A stretch of 33,996 bases of DNA from Vallitalea sp. (GCF_025211055.1 NZ_JAOARO010000016.1:1-33996), one strand, 5' to 3'; shown: positions 1 through 8,638, counted from the stretch's first letter. Numbers and translations: made by a program. Notes: generated by a model from the sequence alone, not told the origin.

Positions 1-118
1 CAATAGAGATGAAAAAGGAAGATGTTTATTAAGTGGTGGATTAGACCTTGAACCAGATTTTATAGATGAGAATACATTAAGTTGTGATTATTTTGAGGAA
101 AAAGAAGTTGAAAATTAA
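1..118 (+). CDS. C-terminal end of an unidentified phage protein (partial)
   Basis: The reading frame beginning at base 2 is open from the window edge to TAA at 116-118 and gives 38 residues. They are acidic and end in CDYFEEKEVEN. The start lies outside the window. I do not recognise the family. Codon use matches the neighbouring small early genes, and a ribosome site for the next gene (GAAGGGAG) follows within 20 bases, so this is probably the tail of a real gene in the same early operon. Confidence 0.5.
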   Translation, partial: NRDEKGRCLLSGGLDLEPDFIDENTLSCDYFEEKEVEN

Positions 119-134
119 TTTAGTGAAGGGAGAA

Positions 135-364
135 ATGAAGAATACAAAAAGATGACAACCTAATTAAGTCTCTTAGCTTAGATGCTAAAAGTCTAGGGGA
201 TGTCGTTGAAAAAGCTGAATTTGAATTATTAAAAACAAAGTTTCAGGAAGAAAATAAAAGATTTATTGAAATGCTTAGAAGTAGAAGAATACTGGTTAAG
301 AGGTGGTGATGGCTCAATGATGGTCATTCCAGAGGATGAACTAATAATAATAGATCAGCAGTAA
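135..364 (+). pseudogene. Small early phage gene broken by two frame disruptions
   Basis: A GAAGGGAG ribosome site precedes ATG 135, but that frame stops after six codons (MKNTKR). Dropping one A from the A run at 146-150 joins it to a good coding frame (DDNLIKSLSLDAKSLGDVVEKA...) that runs to about 275 and then hits TGA 307-309. A second frame change near 272-281 joins EVEEYWLRGGDGSMMVIP... in another frame, which ends at TAA 362-364. The joined product would be roughly 75 residues, helical then with a short basic and glycine-rich turn. No known family is recognised. The gene is either decayed or the sequence has errors at this end. No other gene in the window shows this. Confidence 0.45.
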
Positions 365-410
365 AGATTGATTTACCGACTATAAAAACTAAAAAGAGGA
401 GCGATTGAGT

Positions 411-653
411 ATGGAATATAAAGGAATTAGAATTTCATGTTCATGTTTAAAAAAAGAAATTGATTCAGTGATAAATAAAAACACAGTAGAGGGAATAGCG
501 CCTATAGTATTTTTTGAAACAGAAAGAACCTTGTATGGAATCAGAAGGTATTCTAGCAGACTAAAAAGATATAGCACTACTGCTCGATATGAGGGCGTAA
601 AGTGGAAATATTGTCCTTATTGCGGTCAAAAGTTGGCGCATGAAGATAAATAA
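411..653 (+). CDS. Small zinc-ribbon-like phage protein, 80 aa
   Basis: The protein has an N-terminal CSC motif (residues 9-11) and a C-terminal YCPYCGQKL motif near residues 69-77, the typical knuckle of a zinc ribbon. The two Cys pairs could together bind one zinc. The middle is basic (SSRLKRYSTTARYEG). ATG 411 is chosen because the GAGGAG ribosome site at 396-401 is nine bases upstream; an in-frame TTG at 405 is too close to it. It lies in a run of small early genes ahead of the replication module. The function is unknown; nucleic-acid or protein binding is only an inference from the ribbon. Confidence 0.7.
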   Translation: MEYKGIRISCSCLKKEIDSVINKNTVEGIAPIVFFETERTLYGIRRYSSRLKRYSTTARYEGVKWKYCPYCGQKLAHEDK

Positions 654-673
654 TTAATTTAGGTGGTATGAGA

Positions 674-1045
674 ATGAGTAGAAATAATGTTAATACAGAC
701 AATTTCAATGAGACTGCACTATTGACAATGATTATTACAGCTTGTATAGCCACAATATGGAACTTAATAAAAATTTACTTTGAGAACAGAAAGAACAAAC
801 AACTACTTGTATTTATACAAGATTACATAGATGGAGATATCTCCGATAAAGAACTGGTAAACAGTATATTAAAATTTTATCCAAGAAAGGGGGACAAGCT
901 TATTCCGGCTATGCTTATTAGCCAAAATGAAGCGTCTGTATTACTTATTGCTTTGGACAAGATGGCAGACAGCGATAAATCTGATGAAATTAAAAGGCTG
1001 GAGTATAAGCTATGGCAGTTTGCAACAAAGAAAAAAGCCAGCTGA
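674..1045 (+). CDS. Small membrane-anchored phage protein, 123 aa, unknown function
   Basis: A hydrophobic stretch at about residues 14-36 (ALLTMIITACIATIWNLIKI) looks like one membrane helix. A basic, helical, charged domain of about 85 residues follows. ATG 674 lies seven bases after AGGTGG (661-666); the ATG at 668 would have almost no spacing. I do not recognise the family. The position among early genes upstream of the replication cluster says little beyond an early accessory role. Confidence 0.6.
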   Translation: MSRNNVNTDNFNETALLTMIITACIATIWNLIKIYFENRKNKQLLVFIQDYIDGDISDKELVNSILKFYPRKGDKLIPAMLISQNEASVLLIALDKMADSDKSDEIKRLEYKLWQFATKKKAS

Positions 1046-1067
1046 TTACAGCTGACAACAATTAAAT

Positions 1068-1110
1068 GTATTAATAAATCAACATTAGTATACCATTACG
1101 TATTAATAAA
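1068..1110 (+). repeat. Short direct repeat GTATTAATAAA, two copies
   Basis: The 11-base sequence GTATTAATAAA occurs at 1068-1078 and again at 1100-1110, about three helical turns apart, in the 84-base gap just upstream of the ribosome site (AAGGGAG) of the next gene. It could be a pair of operator half-sites, but in such AT-rich DNA chance is a real alternative. Confidence 0.3.
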
Positions 1111-1129
1111 AGCAAGAAGGGAGAAAAAT

Positions 1130-1543
1130 ATGTTAGAAGTTAAAGTTACAATCACACTTGCACCAGAGGTTTTGAATTTATTAAGCGGTTTTGCAGGAGG
1201 GATAAAAGCATTTAAACCTGAACAAGGTAAAATGCAATCATCACAAAATGTAAAAACTTATGAAGAACCTGAACAGAATGTAGAAGCAGAACAGCCTAAA
1301 AAGGAAGAATCAAAAAGTATAGATTCAGATAAACAAGATGAATCAACTGAATCAACTGAAACTACTGAAACTGCTGTACCAAATATATCAATAGAAGAAA
1401 TAAGAGCGGTTACAGCAAAAGCGGCTAAGAAGGACAAGCCAGCAGTAAAAGGGTTACTAGCTAAGTATGAAGCTAAAAGCGTGTCTGTTCTTAGTAAAGA
1501 ACATTATGTTGCGTTCTATAAAGAAGTCAAGGGGTTGGTATAA
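1130..1543 (+). CDS. Hypothetical phage protein preceding the DUF2800 nuclease, 137 aa
   Basis: The protein has three parts. The hydrophobic N-terminus (VKVTITLAPEVLNLL, residues 4-18) and a Gly-containing turn come first. A long acidic, Glu/Ser/Thr-rich linker (about 40-90) follows, then a basic helical C-terminal domain (ISIEEIRAVTAKAAKKDKPA onward). It starts behind AAGGGAG and its TAA stop overlaps the next ATG by one base, so it is translationally coupled to the DUF2800 gene. From memory, small proteins of this build often precede DUF2800 in Firmicutes phages, but no function is known to me. The linker and charged domain would suit a replication or recombination accessory factor; that is inference. 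Confidence 0.65.
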   Translation: MLEVKVTITLAPEVLNLLSGFAGGIKAFKPEQGKMQSSQNVKTYEEPEQNVEAEQPKKEESKSIDSDKQDESTESTETTETAVPNISIEEIRAVTAKAAKKDKPAVKGLLAKYEAKSVSVLSKEHYVAFYKEVKGLV

Positions 1544-2793
1544 TGGCACACGCGGTATTAAGCGCTTCGGGTTCTAGTAGATGGCTGGCTTGTACACCAT
1601 CAGCTAGACTTGAAGAAAAAGAACCTGAGAAAACAAGTAGTTTTGCAGAAGAAGGTACTCTAGCCCATTCAATAGGCGAATTAATGATTAGATATAACAA
1701 TAATGAGTTTACAAAACGTACTTTTAATACGAGGTTAAATAAGTTTAAGAAACAAGAGTTATTTACTAATGATATGTTGGATTATTGTAGTTCTTATGCT
1801 GAAATAGTTAGGGAAAAGTATCTAACGGCTAAGAAGAATACACCCGATGCACAACTTATTATAGAACAAAAACTTGACTTTTCCTATTTTGTACCTAAAG
1901 GATTCGGCACAGGTGATGCCCTTATCATTGCAGATAACTGTATTGAAGTTATTGATTTCAAATATGGTAAAGGTGTAGAAGTATCTGCAGTAGAGAATTC
2001 ACAAATGAAGTTATACGGACTTGGAGCTATTGCAGAATATGACATGCTTTATGATATCCTAGAAATACGATTAACAATAGTTCAACCAAGGTTAGAGAAT
2101 ATTTCAGAATTCAGTATGACGGTCAAGGGGTTACGTGCATGGGGGGATTCAATCAAACCTATTGCACAAAAAGCATTCAAAGGTGAAGGCAAATTTTGTG
2201 TAGGTCTCCATTGCAGGTTCTGCAAGATAAAAGCTAAATGCAAAGCTTACGCAGATGAACAAATGGAGTTAGCTAAATATGATTTTAAACAAGGTCCATT
2301 CCTAGATGATGGGGATATAACAAATATTCTAAATCGTGTATCTGATTTCAAGAAATGGTTAAAGGCAGTAGAAGATTTTGCGCTTGATCAAGCTGTAAAT
2401 CACGGACATGAATATCCAGGCTATAAGCTTGTTGAAGATAGAAGTAATAGAAAATATGCAGATCAAGATAAAGTACTTAAAGCTTTAGTTGAATACGGCT
2501 ATGAGGAATCAATATTACATAAACCAAAAGAGTTATTAGGTATTACTGCTATGCAGAAAGCTATAGGTAAAAAAACATTTGAAGAATTATTATCTGAGTT
2601 AGTGATTAAGCCACAAGGTAAACCCACTCTTGTACCACAATCAGATAAACGTCCATCTTGGCATAGTGAAGATGATGCAAAGAAAGATTTTGAAGGATTT
2701 ATAGATAAAGAGATTAATAATCTTAAAAAAGATGTAGATCCAATGGACGGATATGTACTTATTGGAGATTTAGATGATGATTTACCGTTTTAA
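1543..2793 (+). CDS. DUF2800 family Cas4-like PD-(D/E)XK nuclease
   Basis: This 416-residue protein matches the phage DUF2800 family from its opening (HAVLSASGSSRWLACTPSAR). The nuclease core is visible: GTGD (D125), then EVIDFKYG with D138 and K140, the PD-(D/E)XK arrangement seen in RecB/Cas4 exonucleases. A Cys cluster at C219, C224, C227 and C233 matches the Fe-S-binding cysteines of Cas4-like enzymes. It probably processes DNA ends during phage replication or recombination. The gene is followed by the ssDNA-binding-like DUF2815 and the polymerase in one operon. The last nine residues, GDLDDDLPF, are identical in style to the acidic C-terminal tip of bacterial SSB, which is unexpected in a nuclease (see findings). 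Confidence 0.88.
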   Translation: MAHAVLSASGSSRWLACTPSARLEEKEPEKTSSFAEEGTLAHSIGELMIRYNNNEFTKRTFNTRLNKFKKQELFTNDMLDYCSSYAEIVREKYLTAKKNTPDAQLIIEQKLDFSYFVPKGFGTGDALIIADNCIEVIDFKYGKGVEVSAVENSQMKLYGLGAIAEYDMLYDILEIRLTIVQPRLENISEFSMTVKGLRAWGDSIKPIAQKAFKGEGKFCVGLHCRFCKIKAKCKAYADEQMELAKYDFKQGPFLDDGDITNILNRVSDFKKWLKAVEDFALDQAVNHGHEYPGYKLVEDRSNRKYADQDKVLKALVEYGYEESILHKPKELLGITAMQKAIGKKTFEELLSELVIKPQGKPTLVPQSDKRPSWHSEDDAKKDFEGFIDKEINNLKKDVDPMDGYVLIGDLDDDLPF

Positions 2794-2818
2794 ATAATAT
2801 AAAAGGAGATTAAGAAAC

Positions 2819-3376
2819 ATGGAAAATTTAAAAACAAAAGTAATTACAGGATTAGTAAGATTTAGTTATTTACACGTATGGGAACCAGATGCAATTGATG
2901 AAAGTCAAGAACCTAAATATTCGGCTTCTATCATTATCCCTAAGTCTGATAAAAAGACCTTAAAAGCAATTAAGCAAGCGATTGAAAATGCTAAGATACA
3001 AGGTAAGAGTAGTAAGTTTAACGGAAAAGTACCAGCTAATCTTAAAGTACCACTACGTGATGGTGATGAAGAAAGACCTGACGATGAAGCTTATGAGAAT
3101 AGTTATTTTATCAATGCTAACTGTAAGACTAAACCGGGTATTGTTGATAAGGATTGTGACAAAATAATGGACCAGGACGAAGTGTATAGTGGTTGCTATG
3201 GTCGTGCTAGTGTAACATTTTACCCATTTAATACAAGTGGTAATAAAGGAATAGCTTGTGGTTTAAATCACATTATGAAGCTAAAGGACGGTGAACCTCT
3301 TGGGGGTAGATCTTCAGCAGATTCAGACTTTGATGATGATTTTATCTTTGAAGATGAAGACGATGATTTACTATGA
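2819..3376 (+). CDS. DUF2815 family, ssDNA-binding-like replication protein
   Basis: This 185-residue protein has the DUF2815 signature: an N-terminal beta-rich region (VITGLVRFSYLHVWEPDA), then YSASIIIPKSDKKTLKAIK, and a conserved central part with PLRDGDEERPDDEAYENSYF. The family is always found between DUF2800 and a family A polymerase in phages of this kind and has an OB-fold-like, single-strand-binding character by inference. The C-terminus is very acidic (SDFDDDFIFEDEDDDLL), like the disordered tail of SSB proteins. The ribosome site AAAGGAG lies about ten bases before the ATG. Its stop overlaps the polymerase start (ATGA, 3373-3376). Confidence 0.85.
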   Translation: MENLKTKVITGLVRFSYLHVWEPDAIDESQEPKYSASIIIPKSDKKTLKAIKQAIENAKIQGKSSKFNGKVPANLKVPLRDGDEERPDDEAYENSYFINANCKTKPGIVDKDCDKIMDQDEVYSGCYGRASVTFYPFNTSGNKGIACGLNHIMKLKDGEPLGGRSSADSDFDDDFIFEDEDDDLL

Positions 3377-5343
3377 GAACGTTAGCAATTGACATTGAAA
3401 CATACAGCAGTGAGGATATTACAAAGGTTGGAGTCTACAAATATGTAGACTCTCCTGATTTTGAGATATTGCTATTTGCTTATGCTTTTGATGATGAACC
3501 GGTACAGATTATTGACTTAGCACAAGATGGAGAATTGCCACAAGAAGTTATTGATGCACTTACAGATAAAAACATATTAAAAACTGCTTATAATGCACAA
3601 TTTGAAAGAATATGTATTGATAAATTCTTTTATCTTGGTGAGGGTTATTCAGTCGAACAGTGGGAGTGTACTATGGTAAAAGCTTCGATGCTCGGTATGC
3701 CATTAGGATTAGATAAAGTAGCAAAAGTATTAAATCTACAAAATCAAAAAATGAAAGCCGGTAAGGCATTAATAAATTATTTTTCTAAACCCTGTAAACC
3801 TACCAAAAAGAATGGTGGTAGAACTAGAAACCTACCACACCACGATATTGAAAAATGGAATACTTTTAAATCCTACTGTAAACAGGACGTTGAGGTTGAA
3901 AGGGATATCCGTAATAAAATTAAATTCTTTATAATTCCGGAAAGTGAAAAACAGATGTGGTATTTAGATCAAAACATAAATGATATGGGTATAAAGCTAA
4001 ATACACAATTGATTAAGAATGCAATAAGCATGAACAATACATACACAGATAGACTTATAAATCAGCTTAAAGAAATAACTGGAGTAGACAATCCGAACAG
4101 TGTGGCACAGCTAAAAAAGTGGATTTTAGATATAACAGGAATAGAAGTAAAAAGCTTATCAAAGACAGCTATTCCCGAATTACTAGAAAAGGCACAGAAT
4201 GAGGATTTAAGACAAGTTCTAACGATTAGACAGAAGTTGGCCAAAACTTCTGTTAAGAAATATGAAGCTATGGACAGAGCGATTTGTACAGATGGTAGAG
4301 TAAGAGGTTTATTACAATTTTATGGTGCTAATAGAACAGGAAGATGGGCGGGAAGATTAGTCCAGGTACAGAACTTACCAAAGAATAAAATACCTGATTT
4401 AGATTTAGCAAGAAATATTGTATTAGACAACGATTTAGACTTATTAGAAATATTATACGGTAATGTGCCTGGTATTTTATCTCAACTTGTAAGAACGGCT
4501 TTTATTGCATCCAATGGCTGTAGATTTATTGTAGCTGACTTTAGTGCTATTGAAGCAAGGGTTATTGCTTGGTTAGCCGGTGAGAAATGGAGAATGGACG
4601 TATTTGCAACACACGGTAAGATATATGAAGCTTCTGCAAGTCAAATGTTTCATGTGCCAATTGAAACTATTGCAAAAGGTCATGAGAATTATGCCCTAAG
4701 GGCAAAAGGAAAAATAGCAGAACTTGCTTTAGGATATCAAGGTGGGCCTGGTGCATTAATGGCCATGGGTGCTTTAGATATGGGTATAGGAGAAGATGAA
4801 TTACCAGTTATCGTTAATGCCTGGAGAAATGCAAATAAAGCAATAGTTAGATTGTGGAAAACAATAGGTAATGCAGCTATAAAAGCAGTAGAAGAAAAGG
4901 TGCCGGTTAGGATTCAATATGGTATTACTTTTTATTATCGAAAGGGGTTCTTATTTGTTAGATTACCATCAGGTAGAGACTTAGCTTATATGAGAGCTTC
5001 TGTTGAAATAGATCCAACCTATGGAAGTAAAAGAATAGTATATGAAGGTATGGACCAAACAAGTAAGCAATGGAAGCGAATTACTACATACGGTGGTAAA
5101 TTAACAGAGAACATTATACAAGCCATTGCTAGGGATTGTTTAAGTGAAACAATGATAAGACTAGACAAATTCGGTTATAAAACAGTAATGCATGTACATG
5201 ATGAAGTTATCCTTGATACTCCTTACAATGATGAATATAGTATGGATGAAGTTCTAGACATTATGAGTGAACCAATAGAATGGGCTACGGGATTATTACT
5301 TAAAGGCGATGGATACGAAACGGAATATTATCTAAAGGATTAG
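3373..5343 (+). CDS. Phage DNA polymerase, family A, with 3'-5' exonuclease domain
   Basis: This 656-residue polymerase copies the phage genome. The N-terminal proofreading exonuclease shows LAIDIETYS (D7, E9), a YNAQFERI motif, and YCKQDVEVE as the third exonuclease motif at about residue 174. The polymerase motifs follow: A, VADFSAIEARV with D389; B, RAKGKIAELALGYQGG from R443; and C, MHVHDEV with H609, D610 and E611. There is no 5'-3' exonuclease domain, as is usual for phage enzymes. The ATGA overlap with the DUF2815 gene shows coupling. All catalytic residues that I can identify are intact. Confidence 0.95.
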   Translation: MRTLAIDIETYSSEDITKVGVYKYVDSPDFEILLFAYAFDDEPVQIIDLAQDGELPQEVIDALTDKNILKTAYNAQFERICIDKFFYLGEGYSVEQWECTMVKASMLGMPLGLDKVAKVLNLQNQKMKAGKALINYFSKPCKPTKKNGGRTRNLPHHDIEKWNTFKSYCKQDVEVERDIRNKIKFFIIPESEKQMWYLDQNINDMGIKLNTQLIKNAISMNNTYTDRLINQLKEITGVDNPNSVAQLKKWILDITGIEVKSLSKTAIPELLEKAQNEDLRQVLTIRQKLAKTSVKKYEAMDRAICTDGRVRGLLQFYGANRTGRWAGRLVQVQNLPKNKIPDLDLARNIVLDNDLDLLEILYGNVPGILSQLVRTAFIASNGCRFIVADFSAIEARVIAWLAGEKWRMDVFATHGKIYEASASQMFHVPIETIAKGHENYALRAKGKIAELALGYQGGPGALMAMGALDMGIGEDELPVIVNAWRNANKAIVRLWKTIGNAAIKAVEEKVPVRIQYGITFYYRKGFLFVRLPSGRDLAYMRASVEIDPTYGSKRIVYEGMDQTSKQWKRITTYGGKLTENIIQAIARDCLSETMIRLDKFGYKTVMHVHDEVILDTPYNDEYSMDEVLDIMSEPIEWATGLLLKGDGYETEYYLKD

Positions 5344-5356
5344 GAGGTTAGATATC

Positions 5357-5770
5357 ATGAAGAATAAACTAGGAGAAAATATTAAGACGAAAAGATTAGC
5401 GTTAGATATGACCTTAGAAACTCTTGCTAATATGGTAGGTACATCTAGACAAACTGTCCAGAGATATGAAAGCGGAGTTATTAGTAATATTCCTAAGGAA
5501 AAAGTTGAGAAATTAGCTCTTGCACTCAAAACCACACCAGCTTCATTAATGGGTTGGGGCAGGGGCAGAACAGTTAGATACCAAAAAACTGATAAATCTA
5601 TGTTTGATTTAATTGACACGGAGGTGCAGTACGAGACACGTGTATGTAATCTTATAAGTTCTATTTTTATTAAGGGGTTTGTAAAAATAAATGGTGTTTT
5701 ACATGCCATTGAATTCGATGAAGACATGACAATTTTAACAAGCGTTCCTGTTAATGATCTTATTATCTAG
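5357..5770 (+). CDS. XRE-family helix-turn-helix regulator
   Basis: Residues 5-60 form a Cro/CI-type helix-turn-helix (LGENIKTKRLALDMTLETLA, then GTSRQTVQRYESG), followed by the usual LALALKTTPASLMGW close. The remaining 65 residues are a small beta-rich domain of no recognised family. TAGGAGG (5341-5347) lies nine bases before ATG 5357, and only 13 bases separate it from the polymerase stop. It sits inside the replication operon, not beside a divergent lysogeny switch, so it may adjust replication or early genes rather than be the main repressor. That role is inference. Confidence 0.85.
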   Translation: MKNKLGENIKTKRLALDMTLETLANMVGTSRQTVQRYESGVISNIPKEKVEKLALALKTTPASLMGWGRGRTVRYQKTDKSMFDLIDTEVQYETRVCNLISSIFIKGFVKINGVLHAIEFDEDMTILTSVPVNDLII

Positions 5771-5812
5771 AAAAAATTGTGTTTAGCATTGACTAAGAAA
5801 GGAGTGGTTGTA

Positions 5813-5956
5813 TTGGATATTATTTGCGATAAATGTAAATCTGATAATGTAGATCATACAGCAATAGATGTGATTATGGGATTGGATTTTTATAAATGTA
5901 ATGAATGTGGGCATAAATTTAGCGAGAGGAATCTTGAGTATGAAGAAGATGAGTAA
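5813..5956 (+). CDS. Small zinc-ribbon protein, 47 aa, TTG start
   Basis: Two CXXC pairs, CDKC near residue 5 and CNEC near residue 29, with an adjacent His (GHKF), form a compact zinc ribbon. The rest is acidic and ends in EYEEDE. TTG 5813 is chosen because AAAGGAG at 5797-5804 is eight bases upstream; an in-frame GTG at 5804 overlaps that site. It lies between the XRE regulator and another tiny gene in the replication operon. Function unknown. Confidence 0.65.
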   Translation: MDIICDKCKSDNVDHTAIDVIMGLDFYKCNECGHKFSERNLEYEEDE

Positions 5957-5991
5957 TGTTGGGCCGGAGTAAAAAGAAAGGATGATAGTAT

Positions 5992-6210
5992 TTGAAAACA
6001 GAGTATTGCATTAAAAGTGATCACACTGGAGAATCGATGTTTTTCAAAGGTGACGAAGTTTTTGTTTATACTACCGATGGCGGAGGATGTGCCGGCATTA
6101 TCTCCCATATAACGTCTAAGGGAGTATACCTTTATACGGGTGGTAAAAAGGATAAGTACTTTAGAGCTGATGAAATAGATAGAATGGTTAGTCATAATTG
6201 GAATGATTAA
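5992..6210 (+). CDS. Small phage protein, 72 aa, probable SH3-like barrel
   Basis: A TTG start ten bases after AAAGG (5977-5981) gives a short protein of alternating beta stretches (KGDEVFVYTT, GCAGIISHITSKGVYLYT) and a charged end (FRADEIDRMV). The pattern resembles small SH3-like barrels, with the end often seen in proteins that bind nucleic acid or another replication protein. No family recognised. It directly precedes the primase-helicase gene. Confidence 0.6.
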   Translation: MKTEYCIKSDHTGESMFFKGDEVFVYTTDGGGCAGIISHITSKGVYLYTGGKKDKYFRADEIDRMVSHNWND

Positions 6211-6226
6211 ATTGAGGTGACGTTAA

Positions 6227-8638
6227 TTGAAGTATGATGGAGAGATATCAATAGCGGTTGGAAGAAGCCGTAAAGAAACAAAATGGAAAAATAAAGAGAT
6301 TCTATGGTCTGAACTAATTAATAAATTAAGTGAGACTACAAGGACTGCAGAGACACACAATGAGTATATGGCCAGTCCTAGAAGTCGGCAAGCAGAGATT
6401 AAGGATGTAGGTGGATTCGTAGGTGGTTATCTTAATCAGGGTACAAGAAAGGCTGATAGCGTTCAAAATAGAACAGTTATAACCTTGGATATAGATCATG
6501 CCAAAGCAGACCAAGATATCCTGGATAGTCTTGATATGTTGTATGGGTGTGCAGCTGCCATTTACAGTACACATAAACATACGCCAGAGAATCCAAAACT
6601 GCGATTAGTTATACCAATTAACCGGCCAGTATTTACAGATGAATATGAGGCAATATCGAGGCGGATAGCTGGGGATTTAGGTATCAATGATTTTGATGAT
6701 ACGACATTCCAGCCATCAAGACTTATGTACTTTCCATCTACTTCGAAGGACGGAGAGTACCTTTTTGACACAATTGATGCGCCGTGGTTAGATGCTGATG
6801 AGGTCCTTAATAGTTACCGTGATTGGAAAGATAGTAGTAGTTGGCCAATATCGGATAGAGTCGATAAGGTTGTGGCCAGGAACATAAAGAAGCAAGGAGA
6901 TCCACTTGAAAAGCCTGGTCTTATTGGTGCCTTCTGTAGATGTTACACCATTCATGAAGCTATAGAGAAGTATCTACAGGATGATTACGAAGCATGTGTT
7001 ATTGAGAATCGTTATACATATAAAGACGGAAGTACAGCCGCAGGATTAGTTGTATATGATGATAAGTTTGCATTTAGCCATCATGGTACGGATCCATCAA
7101 GTGGAAAGTTATGTAATGCCTTTGACCTTGTAAGGATACATATGTTCGGTCTTAAAGATGAAGATGCAGCACCTAGTACCCCTAGTAATAGATTGCCTTC
7201 ATTTAAAGCTATGAATGACTTTGTATCTAATGATGAATCAGTTAATAAGCAATTAGGAAAAGAGCAGCTTAGGGATATTCAATCAGACTTTGATGATGAC
7301 TTCGAGTTCACAGAAGATGATACAGAGTGGGTTGCTAAACTAGATAGAGATACCAAGGGTAGGATTAACAATACCATATCTAATATAGAAGTCATTCTAT
7401 CTAATGACCCAAGAATTAAAGGGTGTATTGGACGTAATAAATTCAGTCAGAAAGATATAGCCCTTAAGCATTTACCCTGGAGAAAAATTGATAGGAATGT
7501 AGCTTCTGATGCAGTGCTAGAGGATTCTGATGATGCGAGAGTTAGAAAGTTTTTAGAGCACTATGGGAACTTCTCTAAGACTAAGATTGATGATGCTGTA
7601 TCTAACGTGACTCAGGATAATGCTTTTCATCCTATAAGAGATTACCTGGATAAACTTAAATGGGATGGAGAGAAAAGGCTTGATACACTACTCATTGATT
7701 ATCTAGGGGCAGAGGATTCGGCATATATCAGAGCTGTCACCCGTAAGTCCATAGTGGCATGTGTAGCAAGAGTAAGGCATCCTGGTTGTAAGTTCGATTA
7801 TGTACTAACCCTTGTAGGTAAGCAGGGAATAGGTAAGAGTACCATTCTTAAGAAGCTTGGCCAAGAGTGGTTTAGTGATAGTTTTACCACTGTACAGGGT
7901 AAAGAAGCTACGGAGCAGATTCAAGGATATTGGCTTATTGAGATGGGAGAGTTAGCAGGTCTTAGAAAGGCAGAGACCGAACAGATCAAGCACTTTATTA
8001 GTAAGCAGACAGATATATTCAGAGTGGCTTATGGTAGAAGAACGGGAGAATTTCCACGTCAATGTGTGTTTTTCGGTACCACAAATAATACGGACTTCCT
8101 GAATGATGTAACTGGTAATAGACGATTTTGGCCAGTATCGACATTTATCACAGAGCCCGAGAAAAACATGTTTAAAGACCTAGACCAATATGAGATTGAT
8201 CAGATATGGGCAGAGGCACAAGAGTACTATAACAAGAAAGAACCTTTATATCTAAGTGCTGAAATCGAAGCAGAGGCAAGGAAGGTTCAAGAGAAACATA
8301 GTAAAGTGGATGATAGGGCCGGGGCTGTTGAAATGTACCTCGATACCCCAGTACCTTCTAACTGGTATGATATGGACGTATACGAGCGAGTAAACTATAT
8401 ACAGAATGCTGATGATTTAACCGAAGAAGGCACGATGATAAGAGAAAAGATCTGTGTTTTAGAAATATGGGTTGAGTATTTTAATGGACAGAGAAAAGAC
8501 TTGGATAGGCGTAAATCAAGTGAATTGCACACCATTATGAAATCCTTAAAAGGTTGGCAAGAATGTGGCAATAAAGGAGGACGTATGCGAATAAAAGGGT
8601 ATGGACCTCAGAGAGCATACGAAAGAATTAAGGCGTGA
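6227..8638 (+). CDS. VapE-type (VirE) primase-helicase
   Basis: This 803-residue protein carries the primer-synthesis and unwinding functions of phage replication. An archaeo-eukaryotic primase-like region lies near residues 80-200: VITLDIDHA with D88 and D90, then a conserved His/Arg-rich stretch (TFQPSRLMYFPSTS). The C-terminal VirE helicase domain has Walker A GKQGIGKS (531-538), an acidic Walker B-like IEMGELAGL, and a GTTNNTDFLNDVTGNRRFWP stretch holding sensor and arginine-finger residues. The TTG start lies six bases after GAGGTGA. An internal acidic patch (SDFDDDFEFTEDD, about 353-365) links the two halves. The stop codon lies inside the first copy of the GTGACAAAG iteron, so the origin-like region begins at its very end. 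Confidence 0.92.
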   Translation: MKYDGEISIAVGRSRKETKWKNKEILWSELINKLSETTRTAETHNEYMASPRSRQAEIKDVGGFVGGYLNQGTRKADSVQNRTVITLDIDHAKADQDILDSLDMLYGCAAAIYSTHKHTPENPKLRLVIPINRPVFTDEYEAISRRIAGDLGINDFDDTTFQPSRLMYFPSTSKDGEYLFDTIDAPWLDADEVLNSYRDWKDSSSWPISDRVDKVVARNIKKQGDPLEKPGLIGAFCRCYTIHEAIEKYLQDDYEACVIENRYTYKDGSTAAGLVVYDDKFAFSHHGTDPSSGKLCNAFDLVRIHMFGLKDEDAAPSTPSNRLPSFKAMNDFVSNDESVNKQLGKEQLRDIQSDFDDDFEFTEDDTEWVAKLDRDTKGRINNTISNIEVILSNDPRIKGCIGRNKFSQKDIALKHLPWRKIDRNVASDAVLEDSDDARVRKFLEHYGNFSKTKIDDAVSNVTQDNAFHPIRDYLDKLKWDGEKRLDTLLIDYLGAEDSAYIRAVTRKSIVACVARVRHPGCKFDYVLTLVGKQGIGKSTILKKLGQEWFSDSFTTVQGKEATEQIQGYWLIEMGELAGLRKAETEQIKHFISKQTDIFRVAYGRRTGEFPRQCVFFGTTNNTDFLNDVTGNRRFWPVSTFITEPEKNMFKDLDQYEIDQIWAEAQEYYNKKEPLYLSAEIEAEARKVQEKHSKVDDRAGAVEMYLDTPVPSNWYDMDVYERVNYIQNADDLTEEGTMIREKICVLEIWVEYFNGQRKDLDRRKSSELHTIMKSLKGWQECGNKGGRMRIKGYGPQRAYERIKA

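Noticed and set aside
1039..1054. CAGCTG-ATTA-CAGCTG hairpin as a terminator
   Set aside because: Each arm is itself a palindrome, the stem is only six pairs and no T run follows.
5332..5727. Antisense frame of 131 codons opposite the XRE gene
   Set aside because: It mirrors a well-supported helix-turn-helix gene; the antisense product has no recognisable domain and the strand carries no other gene.
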